From contig DAOUMN010000086.1 of the NCBI GenBank assembly GCA_034411135.1, forward strand, positions 1 to 64,000: DNA of 64,000 nt, in the 5' to 3' direction. The position numbers were made by a program, and so were the translations under genes. Positions 25,853 to 34,012 of the stretch are shown here, in pieces (position 1 is the first letter of the stretch; each line of letters opens with the position of its first letter). The notes beneath the pieces are model-generated. The model worked only from the letters and a program-made list of their open reading frames with translations. It ran no database searches and was not told the origin of the DNA. This stretch comes from Bellilinea sp034411135. GTDB taxonomy: Bacteria; Chloroflexota; Anaerolineae; Anaerolineales; Anaerolineaceae.

Positions 25853-27022
25853 ATGTCGAAGACAATCGGTATTCTTACCGGTGGGGGGGATGTGCCGGGT
25901 CTAAATCCCTGCATCAAAGCAGTTGTAATGAATGCACTGGAACAGGGATATCGGGTAATTGGTATCCGGCGCGGATGGGCGGGGTTATTGCACTATAATG
26001 CCAACGAGCCTTCTACACGGGATTACTATATCCGTGAATTGCACGAAGAAGATGTCCGTACGATAGACCGTACCGGTGGTACGTTTTTACACACATCACG
26101 CACCAATCCCCAAAAAGTATCTCCAAAAGACGCTCCCGATTTTTTGAAAAATTCGAATTTTGGAAAAAAACTAGATAAAGAAGAAAAAATCGATTACACC
26201 GATTACGTGATCGATGTGCTGGGTAACTTAGGGATCGATGTGCTGGTACCAATCGGTGGCGATGACACTCTATCCTTTGCAGTTCGGTTGCACAAAGAAG
26301 GCTTCCCGATTGTTGCTTGCCCTAAAACGATGGATAATGATATTTTTGGGACCGATTATTGTATCGGGTTTTCCACGGCGGTAACTCGCAGCGTAGAATT
26401 CATTACCAACATGCGCACATCTGTGGGCTCGCACGAACGCATTGGTGTGGTGGAATTGTTCGGTCGTAATTCGGGTGAAACCAGCCTGATTACTGCTTAC
26501 CTGGCTTATGTGGATCGAGCCATCATTTCCGAGGTGCCGTTTGATATCCACCGGTTGTGTGATTTCATCGTAGCAGATAAACGACGCAACCCATCCAACT
26601 ATGCCATCTTAACGCTTTCGGAGGGGGCGATTATGGAAGGCGGGGATGTCATTGAAACCGGTGAAGCGGATGCATACGGGCACCGAAAACTGGGTGGAAT
26701 CGGACAAATTGTCTCCGAGGAAATCAAACGAATCACCGGGCAGCACACCATGTACCAGCAACTGGCGTACCTGATGCGTTCTGGCGCGCCTGATTCGCTT
26801 GACCGAATGGTAGCCATGTCGTTTGGAACCATGGCAGTGCAGTTGATCCGCCGAAAAGAAACCGGGAAGATGGTTGCGCTGCATGGGGGTAAATACACTA
26901 CGGTACCCATCGAAATGGTTTTGGCTGGACGTAAACGGGTGGATGTGCCTGCTTACTACGATATTGAGAATTACAAACCCAAAATCCGCGATTTTATGGG
27001 CGTACCAATGTTCTTGAGTTGA
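25853..27022 (+). CDS. pfp: 6-phosphofructokinase, probably pyrophosphate-dependent
   Basis: The 389-residue protein is a phosphofructokinase: GGGDVPGLNP at the N-terminus, GGDDT at 135-139, PKTMDND at 157-163, FGRNSGETSL and MRSGAPDSLDR. ATP-using enzymes have Gly in the fourth position of GGDGS/T and Gly before TIDND (E. coli G104 and G124). Here these are Asp and Lys, the pair that marks pyrophosphate-using PFK. It should reversibly phosphorylate fructose 6-phosphate in glycolysis and gluconeogenesis. A GCGGAGGAAAGC site precedes the ATG. It lies 27 bases after the kinase gene and 6 before the Nudix gene. Confidence 0.92.
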   Translation: MSKTIGILTGGGDVPGLNPCIKAVVMNALEQGYRVIGIRRGWAGLLHYNANEPSTRDYYIRELHEEDVRTIDRTGGTFLHTSRTNPQKVSPKDAPDFLKNSNFGKKLDKEEKIDYTDYVIDVLGNLGIDVLVPIGGDDTLSFAVRLHKEGFPIVACPKTMDNDIFGTDYCIGFSTAVTRSVEFITNMRTSVGSHERIGVVELFGRNSGETSLITAYLAYVDRAIISEVPFDIHRLCDFIVADKRRNPSNYAILTLSEGAIMEGGDVIETGEADAYGHRKLGGIGQIVSEEIKRITGQHTMYQQLAYLMRSGAPDSLDRMVAMSFGTMAVQLIRRKETGKMVALHGGKYTTVPIEMVLAGRKRVDVPAYYDIENYKPKIRDFMGVPMFLS

Positions 27023-27028
27023 GTTCAC

Positions 27029-27532
27029 ATGCCCCGTCAAGACCAAGGCATCAGCAGCGACCGGTTCCGCATTATTCCCAGGGTGTTAATCTTCCTGGTG
27101 CGAGGAAACCGGTTGCTGTTGATACGCGGCAGTCCGCAAAAACGTTTGTGGGCGAACAAGTATAATGGCATCGGCGGGCACATTGAACGTGGTGAGGATG
27201 TTCTCACCGCCGCGCGACGAGAGTTGTTGGAAGAAACTGGAATTCAGTCGGCGACACTACAGTTGTGCGGCACGGTGATGATCGATGCGGGAGAAACAAC
27301 CGGTATTGGCTTATACGTCTTTAGCGGAGAAACAGACCAAGAACAGCTGATCCCTTCGCGGGAAGGCATGCTGGAGTGGGTGGCAATTCAGCAGGTCATG
27401 CAGCTGCCGTTAGTGGAAGATTTACCGGTTCTCATTCCAAGGGTTTTAGCGGTCCATCAAGGCGGGCCATCTTTCCATGCGCGTTATTCTTACAATGATG
27501 CAGAAGAATTAATAATTGAGTTTGGCGACTAA
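27029..27532 (+). CDS. Nudix hydrolase, MutT-like
   Basis: The 167-residue protein contains the full Nudix box GX5EX7REUXEEXGU as GHIERGE...RELLEETGI (about residues 48-70). The strand before it, LLLIRGSP, and the GIGGHIE entry resemble 8-oxo-dGTPase-like members that clean the nucleotide pool. No special substrate motif is evident. It follows pfp by 6 bases. It overlaps the end of the convergent rsmD by 4 nt. Confidence 0.88.
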   Translation: MPRQDQGISSDRFRIIPRVLIFLVRGNRLLLIRGSPQKRLWANKYNGIGGHIERGEDVLTAARRELLEETGIQSATLQLCGTVMIDAGETTGIGLYVFSGETDQEQLIPSREGMLEWVAIQQVMQLPLVEDLPVLIPRVLAVHQGGPSFHARYSYNDAEELIIEFGD

Positions 27533-28098
27533 GAATCACCGGACTTATGGGTATAGAACACCAAGAGTGTGCTGCCATAACGGCGTTGTTCAAATTCGGC
27601 AAAGTGGTTAAGGTGAATTTCTTCAAATTCTACCGGGTCGATCTGGACGATTATCCAACCGTTCTCAGCCAACCAAGCCGGGTGTTTATCCAGCAAGAGG
27701 ATCATTTCCTTCCACAAACTTTTATACTGCGGTGGAGCTATATAAATATAATCAAATTGTGTTGAGGGCGTGGAAGCAATCAAAGTGAAGGCATCCTGTT
27801 GTGTCACCCGTGCGGCTTCTTTCAAGCGAGTATGTTCAAGATTGGCGTGAATGGTATTGATGGCTTGGCGGTGCATGTCGTTGAGATGTACCAATGCCGC
27901 GCCGCGGCTGAGTGCTTCGATGCCAACGCTGCCGGTGCCAGCAAACAGGTCCAAAAACGACGCCGCATGAATATCCGCTCCGATAATGTTGAACAAAGCC
28001 TCCTTCACCCGATCGGTAATGGGGCGGGTAATCGTGCCTGGGACGGCTTGCAATCGCATCCCTTTGGCTTTGCCGGCAATAATGCGTGGATTACTCAT
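27529..28098 (-). CDS. rsmD: 16S rRNA (guanine966-N2)-methyltransferase
   Basis: The 189-residue protein has the RsmD N-terminus PRIIAGKAKGMRL, RPITDRVKEALFN and the SAM-binding DLFAGTGSVGIEALSRGA. It methylates G966 of 16S rRNA during 30S maturation. The catalytic motif IV, usually (D/N)PP(Y/F), reads APPQY here, so the acidic residue is replaced by Ala. It is the last gene of a minus-strand run beginning at 33362 and starts 6 bases after the URO-D-like gene stop. Length is normal for the family. Confidence 0.9.
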   Translation of the reverse strand: MSNPRIIAGKAKGMRLQAVPGTITRPITDRVKEALFNIIGADIHAASFLDLFAGTGSVGIEALSRGAALVHLNDMHRQAINTIHANLEHTRLKEAARVTQQDAFTLIASTPSTQFDYIYIAPPQYKSLWKEMILLLDKHPAWLAENGWIIVQIDPVEFEEIHLNHFAEFEQRRYGSTLLVFYTHKSGDS

Positions 28099-28104
28099 CG
28101 CAAG

Positions 28105-29100
28105 TTAAGTGCTCACTGCGCGTCGGGCAGCCAGGATGTTGCCATGCGGTGTGGTGATCGGAAGAACACAGCCGGTTCCAAGGATAAAACGAAGTCCGCC
28201 GGTTTGATGAATGGCATCCTGCGCTTCACTGGTGACCATTTGTGGATCACCCAGTAACATAGTATCCCATTGCCTCAACCCACCACACACCGTTCCACTA
28301 AAGCGGTGCTGTGCTTCGGCAAGGTTTGGCGCAGTCTGGCGGTCGTGCCAGTTAAGGATATGAACTGGATAATCGGAAACTTGGTCGAACAGAATGTTTT
28401 CTCCGTGAATGTGACCCACATTCAACCAGAAATCCATTGCTCCGCTTAATACTTTAAGATCGTAATGGCGGCAAAATGCTTCAAATTCGGGTACGGAGAG
28501 CACGTCATACTGGGCATGCTGGATGGCATAGAATATTCCATCAACCCCAATTTTCTTTAATTCCTCGATATAGGCTAGTGTTGTGGTGGTGATGGTTTCC
28601 AGTCCAATGTGCAGCGCTTCCGGACAGGCGCGCAGATGGTATAAAAGGCGGTCTTTGCCAACCAGGTTTTTTGCCTGTGACAACGGGCTAAAGATGGTTT
28701 GAATAATGGGTGTATGCGGTGTGAATTCCTTGATCAGCCACTTCAGACATTGTAATGATTCGCCCAGCCTGCCTTTGCGTGGATCGAGCGGTTTGAGCTG
28801 ACGCCAATCATCAAAGCAGGTAATTACTGGCGCAGAATAATCGCGGGTACCTTCGGGATTGCCACGCCAAACATCACTTACGCCCCAATCCTTGATGCAA
28901 TAGGAAGATGCCGGAGTTACTTTGATCAGATCAAAATCGAACATTTTTTGAAAGGCTGTTACTGCCGCTGCCAGAGTATCTGCTTGTTGATCATCGACCG
29001 GAAAATGCCGCCACAAAGCGACTGAGGTACGGTCGGGTTTTCCTCCGCTAAGAGTTTTTTCCAGCCGCTGGCGATGGGTCGGACCGCTATTTTTTACCAT
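28105..29100 (-). CDS. Uroporphyrinogen decarboxylase (URO-D) family protein
   Basis: The 331-residue protein has the URO-D TIM-barrel pattern: PDRTSVALWRHFP near the N-terminus, IIQTIFSPLSQAKNL, GVDGIFYAIQH, VLNWHD-like ILNWHD and a GGLRQW...RFILGTGCVLP ending. The HemE active-site PxWxMRQAGR is not present, so true heme-pathway activity is unlikely. URO-D family proteins outside HemE are often methyltransferases of corrinoid proteins, but no corrinoid-binding partner is nearby. It sits 20 bases after the Mg-chelatase-like gene, on the same transcript. The substrate is unknown. Confidence 0.82.
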   Translation of the reverse strand: MVKNSGPTHRQRLEKTLSGGKPDRTSVALWRHFPVDDQQADTLAAAVTAFQKMFDFDLIKVTPASSYCIKDWGVSDVWRGNPEGTRDYSAPVITCFDDWRQLKPLDPRKGRLGESLQCLKWLIKEFTPHTPIIQTIFSPLSQAKNLVGKDRLLYHLRACPEALHIGLETITTTTLAYIEELKKIGVDGIFYAIQHAQYDVLSVPEFEAFCRHYDLKVLSGAMDFWLNVGHIHGENILFDQVSDYPVHILNWHDRQTAPNLAEAQHRFSGTVCGGLRQWDTMLLGDPQMVTSEAQDAIHQTGGLRFILGTGCVLPITTPHGNILAARRAVST

Positions 29101-29120
29101 ATTGTGACCTGCCTTTCGGT

Positions 29121-30293
29121 CTATTCTGATAACGTCTTATCGATCAATTCTTTAATCTCTTGTTCTTCGCTGTTGCGCGCATTGAAATAATCGGTCATAA
29201 ATCGAGAGCGACGCAGGCGCAACGCCATGGGCACAACAGCGCGAAGATCATCGCTAGTGACCATGGTCCGGTTGTCTGCAGCGGCGAACGCCCGGGCAGC
29301 CTCGAACATGGTGATTTCAGCGCGCATCGAATCGATCTGCATTTTCTGGATTAATGCAATTCCGTTGTGGGCTACCTTATCGGGAATTTGCACTTGCGGC
29401 AACAAGGATTTGGCAATGGCAATTTCTTCAGCAGCCAGTTGAGATTCGGCTTGGTATAGCGCAATTGCTTTGCGCTGGCTTTGACGGTAAAAATGGACGC
29501 GCCGGTAAGCTTCCAGCCGTTCTTGAGGATCGGTCAATCCTTTGACAATGACACGCAAACCAAATCGATCCATGATTTGGGGGCGCAGGTTGCCTTCCTC
29601 TGGATTCATTGACCCAATCAATGTGAAGCGCGAGCGATAGGTTGCAGTGATCGGTCCACGACGAACGGTGTAGCTGCCGCTGGCAGAAGCATCCAGAATC
29701 GCGTCGACGATTTCATCGGCAAGCAGGTTCACTTCGTCGGCATACAGGATGTTGAGATCGGCATGAGCGAGGATGCCGCGCTTTAAGCGGGTACGATCAT
29801 TTGCCAATATCTTTTCATCAATCCCGCCGATCACATCTTCCATCCTGGAATTGAGGGGCAGTTCGATCAGCTTGACCCGGTCCTCAAACGTGAGGGGGGC
29901 GCCTTCAGCAAATTTTCGGGCACAATCCGGGCATACACCATCCATACCCGCGGCTTCGATATCCTCTGGCAGGCAGCCATAAAAGCAGGCGCTGCGCTTA
30001 ACTGGGGGTAAAAGATTGACCAAGGAGCGGACAGCCGTTGTTTTTCCTGTGCCGCGCGGACCAATTAACAAAACACCGCCGATCTCTGGATTGATCAGCG
30101 TCAGGCAAAGAGCCAGTTTCATTTCTTTCTGTCCGACCAGTGCCAGGAATGGATAGGGAAGAACCTCGGCATAGCCGGCATCTTCCTGCGGCATCTGGTC
30201 TTTAATGCTCCGTCCGGATACAATATCGATCAACTCGCGCAAAGAGCGGATGTTATGCCCGCTGGAGGGAGATGCGCTGTCCAGACTCTCCAT
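29121..30293 (-). CDS. Magnesium-chelatase subunit I-like AAA+ ATPase with Cys cluster
   Basis: The 390-residue protein is an AAA+ ATPase of the BchI/ChlI clade: PFLALVGQKEMKLAL, Walker A GPRGTGKTT (78-86), Walker B LYADEVN (D186, E187), GSMNPEEGNLRPQ as sensor and DRFGLRV. Between Walker A and B are C103-x3-C107 and C121-x2-C124, a possible metal site absent from photosynthetic BchI. Classical Mg chelatase needs BchD and BchH; neither is in the window, so a role in chlorophyll synthesis is not supported. MoxR-like chaperone work or a chelatase for another tetrapyrrole is possible. URO-D-like protein is encoded next. Confidence 0.85.
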   Translation of the reverse strand: MESLDSASPSSGHNIRSLRELIDIVSGRSIKDQMPQEDAGYAEVLPYPFLALVGQKEMKLALCLTLINPEIGGVLLIGPRGTGKTTAVRSLVNLLPPVKRSACFYGCLPEDIEAAGMDGVCPDCARKFAEGAPLTFEDRVKLIELPLNSRMEDVIGGIDEKILANDRTRLKRGILAHADLNILYADEVNLLADEIVDAILDASASGSYTVRRGPITATYRSRFTLIGSMNPEEGNLRPQIMDRFGLRVIVKGLTDPQERLEAYRRVHFYRQSQRKAIALYQAESQLAAEEIAIAKSLLPQVQIPDKVAHNGIALIQKMQIDSMRAEITMFEAARAFAAADNRTMVTSDDLRAVVPMALRLRRSRFMTDYFNARNSEEQEIKELIDKTLSE

Positions 30294-30301
30294 GTTCTCT
30301 T

Positions 30302-30766
30302 TTACCCGCTAACGTCGTTGTAAGTCCAGTAGCGGTTGGCAATGAAATTCCACAGCATGACCAAGCCAATTACCACCGCAAGCGAAACATTATGAGCAAC
30401 AAAGATTGGGGAAAGAAAATTCTTAGGCCACCAGCCGGAAAAGAAGCGTATTAGAACCTCTTCCAGCCAGATGAATACAGGTGTGCGAATTGTCAAACCG
30501 ATCAGGCTGACGACAAGGAATTGAAACCACTGACGAGCAATCGGTTTGCTTCGTGAGTCGGGGTAGGTCCATATACGGTTCCAGGTAAAGTTGCTGAATA
30601 CCGCCAGAATGAATGATATTCCCTGGGCGAAAACGGCGTTTTCCCGAAAGTAAACCAACAGCGTGGTTAAAAGATTGAAGACCCCAAAGTCGATGGCGGC
30701 TCCTATCGAACCTACAATGGCAAAACGGAAAAATCGGACGCGTTCTTTTGTGTTCGTAATGATCAT
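30302..30766 (-). CDS. GtrA-family membrane protein
   Basis: The 154-residue protein has four membrane helices and the GtrA signature: FFRFAIVGSIGAAIDFG in helix 1, FTWNRIWTY after helix 2 and FIANRYWTY at the C-terminus. GtrA-type proteins are thought to move undecaprenyl-phosphate-linked sugars across the membrane. Its start overlaps the UDP-glucuronate decarboxylase stop by 4 nt, so it is translationally coupled to a nucleotide-sugar enzyme, which fits a role in surface polysaccharide or glycolipid assembly. Confidence 0.9.
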   Translation of the reverse strand: MIITNTKERVRFFRFAIVGSIGAAIDFGVFNLLTTLLVYFRENAVFAQGISFILAVFSNFTWNRIWTYPDSRSKPIARQWFQFLVVSLIGLTIRTPVFIWLEEVLIRFFSGWWPKNFLSPIFVAHNVSLAVVIGLVMLWNFIANRYWTYNDVSG

Positions 30767-31722
30767 TCCAGTCCCAATTTAGATCGAAAATACGGAATTG
30801 TTTTTGAAATTCCCTCTTCCAAAGGCACTACTGGCTGCCAATGTAAAATTTCGCTGGCGCGGGTTATGTCTGGGCGGCGGCGCTGTGGATCGTCGCCGAG
30901 ACGAGACGATTCTTTAATGACAATGCCGGATTTATTGCCAACCAACCGGTTGATGGTTTCGGCAAACTCACGGATGGTAATTTCAGCAGGATTACCAATG
31001 TTGACCGGGTAGTGTTCATCGGATAACAACAGTCGGTAAATGCCTTCAATTAGGTCGTCAACAAAACAAAAACTGCGGGTTTGTAACCCGTCTCCATAAA
31101 CGGTGAGTGGTTCGCCACGTAGAGCTTGTTGGATAAAATTGGGGACCACACGCCCGTCATCCAGACGCATACGCGGACCGTAGGTGTTGAAGATCCGTAC
31201 GATGCGGGTGTTGATGCCGTGGTAGCGGTGATATGCCATGGTCAACGCCTCTGCAAAACGCTTGGCTTCATCGTAGACGGAACGAACCCCGATTGGGTCA
31301 CAATGTCCCCAATAACTTTCTTTTTGTGGATGTTCGAGAGGGTCACCGTAAATCTCGCTGGTTGAGGCAAGCAAATAACGGGCGTTCTGTGCCCGGGCTA
31401 CACCCAACGTATTATGGGTGCCAAGGGCGCCAGCTTTCATCGTCTGGATTGGTAGGTTTGTGTAACCATACGGAGAGGCTGGGTTGGGACTGGCAGGGGA
31501 GGCGAAATGAAGTACTGCATCCACTTTGCCCGGCACAAAAATAAAGTTTGCCACATCGTGGCGGATAAACTCGAAGCGAGGATTATCGGCGATATGAGCG
31601 AGATTCTCCGCATTTCCGGTAATGAAATTGTCCATACCAACGACGGAATGACCTTCGTTGAGCAACCGCTCGCATAAATGCGAGCCTAGAAACCCTGCCG
31701 CGCCCGTAATAAGAATGCGCAT
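30763..31722 (-). CDS. UDP-glucuronate decarboxylase (UDP-xylose synthase), SDR family
   Basis: The 319-residue protein is an extended short-chain dehydrogenase with the Rossmann motif TGAAGFLGSHL, the catalytic YDEAK (Tyr-x3-Lys), FASPASP and IFNTYGPRM, and an RPDI end that are typical of UDP-xylose synthases. It oxidises and decarboxylates UDP-glucuronate to UDP-xylose with bound NAD. I chose the ATG at 31722, preceded by AGAGGAC; the 34 upstream in-frame codons overlap the intergenic space with the lipoprotein gene and do not look like the family. It precedes GtrA with a 4-nt overlap. Confidence 0.9.
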   Translation of the reverse strand: MRILITGAAGFLGSHLCERLLNEGHSVVGMDNFITGNAENLAHIADNPRFEFIRHDVANFIFVPGKVDAVLHFASPASPNPASPYGYTNLPIQTMKAGALGTHNTLGVARAQNARYLLASTSEIYGDPLEHPQKESYWGHCDPIGVRSVYDEAKRFAEALTMAYHRYHGINTRIVRIFNTYGPRMRLDDGRVVPNFIQQALRGEPLTVYGDGLQTRSFCFVDDLIEGIYRLLLSDEHYPVNIGNPAEITIREFAETINRLVGNKSGIVIKESSRLGDDPQRRRPDITRASEILHWQPVVPLEEGISKTIPYFRSKLGLE

Positions 31723-31745
31723 TCGAAAAGTCCTCTTTTCTACGA

Positions 31746-33362
31746 TTATTTCCAATCCAGGCGGGTTATCAAGCCATCGCCTGTTATTTGTTTTGCCTGC
31801 CAGGTGTCTGGGCTTATGATCCACACATTGCCCTGGTAAATTACACCCAGAAAGATTGTATCAGTATTTGTCGCATAAGGTGACCAAACTGCTTTCTGTG
31901 GATCTAAACCGCTGCCACCCTGTTCGGGGAAAATGGTTTTACGATTGGATCCGTCTTGGTGCATCACAACCAGGCGATAGCGGCTGTTTTCGCTTTGTTC
32001 GGGGAATACAGCTTCTAAATGGGCGATCCATGTAGGGTTACTACGGTGTGTGGGTGATACACTGGGATATGCAAACATACCCGTTTGTGAACGGAGGTTG
32101 ATAATTGGACCCCCCGGGAGAACAAACGCGGATAGATCGAACAACGGAGAAGTCTCCGGGTTACTCAAACCAGCCAAGGGTTGGTGGTTGACGTAATATA
32201 ACACACTGGCATCCCCATTCCATGCCATTCCAGGCACCCAAGCCCAGTCGGAACGAGTCTGAAAAGGCAAAAATTCGATAAGCGGATCGAGTTGGTTGTT
32301 CTCAAAATCGACCAAACCGATTGAGTCGGGGCGAGCATAGGCAAGTTTTCCACCGCCTGGTGAGAATTGAAATGTTGTTCCCCACCAGCCATATATACCC
32401 CCGGCATTGGCTTCGATAATCGATTCATCCCGTAAAATTCGTCCGGCTGGGTTGAAAACCAAGCGGTTCAAGCTATTGTTTGCCTGCCAGCCCGGAGCAG
32501 TGCTGCGCGGTTCAACGGTAGAGTAAAGAATTGTAGCGGTTCGGTTGGGAACCCATTCGGCAAAATGGATGATATTATCCACCCGTAAATTGATCGGCTG
32601 GGGATTTTCATCGATCAGGCTGATAACCCATAGAGAATTAATGGTTGATTCCGAATTGCTTTTTCGGGTGAAGAGTAACCATTCACCGTTAGGGGAGATT
32701 GAAAAAATGCGCCCATCCAGATCGGCGGTGGTTACAACCGGGCGGCGCTGGCGGGTATCGCCTTCCATTACCCAGGCATTGCCACCGGTTAGATACGCCA
32801 GCTTGCCGGGAATCTCAATTGGGATGAAGGGGGATTGTATGCCGAGCATGAGAATTTCCGGCCGGGCTTCCCGAGTGGTTTCAATCTTAAATATCGATCG
32901 CGAGGTTTCCACTCCATTTTCGAATACGCGCCGGTAGGTGATTTCCTGGATGCCATTTTCGCCCGGCTGTACCAGCAATGATTCGCCCTCCGGAAGCGAT
33001 TCATTACGCACGGTTTGGCGCTCAAAAGGAATGATTTTTTCTTCGCGCTCAAATTCTTCCTTAACGCGGGTGATAGTGATGGTGGCTGCTTCGGTTAAAG
33101 CCGTATATGTTGGCGGGTCAACCCGATCCAGGTCATTCAGGCTGATTTCTGCCTTTTGCAGTACATCCAATACGCTTGCGCCTAGCGGTGTAAGCACTTC
33201 CTGCGTTTCACCGTTATCGATGATGGTGATGGGAATCGTCTCAGATTGAGGATCGGATGGCGTATTACAACCAGACACAAAAAGAACGGAAAACGCCAGA
33301 ACCAAGAGCGGCAACCATGTGCGAGGGAATATCCAGTTTGGGGTGTGCGCTAGACCGTTCAC
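31746..33362 (-). CDS. Lipoprotein with ubiquitin-like/G5 domains and a beta-propeller
   Basis: The 538-residue protein begins with a signal sequence ending in FVSGC, so Cys32 would be lipid-modified and the rest sits outside the membrane. Residues about 42-95 resemble the DUF348 ubiquitin-like domain (VLTPLGASVLDVLQKA), followed by a G5 domain at about 105-172 (PFERQTVRNESLPEGE, then GVETSR). G5 domains are found in RpfB, YabE and other cell-wall proteins and bind amino sugars. Residues about 185-538 have repeated FSISPNGEWLLF- and FQFSPGGGKLAYA-like motifs of a TolB/WD40-type propeller. It opens the minus-strand operon that includes UDP-xylose synthase. Confidence 0.85.
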   Translation of the reverse strand: MNGLAHTPNWIFPRTWLPLLVLAFSVLFVSGCNTPSDPQSETIPITIIDNGETQEVLTPLGASVLDVLQKAEISLNDLDRVDPPTYTALTEAATITITRVKEEFEREEKIIPFERQTVRNESLPEGESLLVQPGENGIQEITYRRVFENGVETSRSIFKIETTREARPEILMLGIQSPFIPIEIPGKLAYLTGGNAWVMEGDTRQRRPVVTTADLDGRIFSISPNGEWLLFTRKSNSESTINSLWVISLIDENPQPINLRVDNIIHFAEWVPNRTATILYSTVEPRSTAPGWQANNSLNRLVFNPAGRILRDESIIEANAGGIYGWWGTTFQFSPGGGKLAYARPDSIGLVDFENNQLDPLIEFLPFQTRSDWAWVPGMAWNGDASVLYYVNHQPLAGLSNPETSPLFDLSAFVLPGGPIINLRSQTGMFAYPSVSPTHRSNPTWIAHLEAVFPEQSENSRYRLVVMHQDGSNRKTIFPEQGGSGLDPQKAVWSPYATNTDTIFLGVIYQGNVWIISPDTWQAKQITGDGLITRLDWK

Positions 33363-33433
33363 AAGCGAGGGACTATATTTTTTATCGAATCAAGTATAAT
33401 CAGCCATGAAATCGATGGCAGGCTTATTATAGC

Positions 33434-34009
33434 ATGACCGACACAAACATGGATGAAGCTCCTCTCAGCCTTGAAGCCAGGTTGGAAGCATTGTTATTTG
33501 TTGCTCCAGCAGCGGTTAATCTTGCCCAATTGGCTGAAGCGCTGGAAATCACGCAAGCCGAGGCGGAGAATGGACTTCAAAGGCTATCTCAACAGTATAT
33601 GAATGGACGTGGGCTGCGCGTACAGCGATTCCAGGGCAGGTATCAGTTAACCACCGCGGCAGAGCTTGCTCTACTGGTCGAGAAGTTCTTGGGACTGGAA
33701 GCGACCAGCCGGCTTAGCCGGGCAGCGTTGGAAACACTAGCCATCGTTGCTTATCGGCAACCGATAACCCGACCGGGGATCGATGCTGTGCGCGGTGTAA
33801 ACAGTGATGGTGTTTTGAAAAGCCTGTTATCGAAAGGGTTGGTGCAAGAGGTTGGGCGTGCGGAAGGTCCCGGACGGCCGATTCTTTACGGCACAACCAG
33901 CGACTTTTTACAACACTTCGGGATCAATTCCTTGGATGATTTACCTCCTTTCGAGCTTCTGGAGCAGGAAGGGGTCAGCCCGGAAGAACAACGCTTACTC
34001 AAGGATTAA
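33434..34009 (+). CDS. scpB: Segregation and condensation protein B
   Basis: The 191-residue protein has the two winged-helix domains of ScpB: LEARLEALLFVAPAAV at the start, TTAAELALLVEKFLG and LSRAALETLAIVAYRQPITRPGID in the middle, and LLSKGLVQEVGR. It joins ScpA and SMC in the condensin complex that compacts and segregates the chromosome. No scpA is nearby, although the two are commonly linked. TATAAT at 33395-33400 is a possible -10. It lies 3 bases upstream of the pseudouridine synthase gene, a pairing seen in many bacteria. Confidence 0.93.
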   Translation: MTDTNMDEAPLSLEARLEALLFVAPAAVNLAQLAEALEITQAEAENGLQRLSQQYMNGRGLRVQRFQGRYQLTTAAELALLVEKFLGLEATSRLSRAALETLAIVAYRQPITRPGIDAVRGVNSDGVLKSLLSKGLVQEVGRAEGPGRPILYGTTSDFLQHFGINSLDDLPPFELLEQEGVSPEEQRLLKD

Positions 34010-34012
34010 TGC

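Noticed and set aside
28105..29100. HemE (uroporphyrinogen decarboxylase of the heme pathway)
   Set aside because: The active-site PxWxMRQAGR is not present; only the URO-D fold is supported.
29121..30293. Evidence for photosynthesis (BchI)
   Set aside because: No BchD, BchH or other pigment gene is nearby, and the Cys cluster is absent from photosynthetic BchI.
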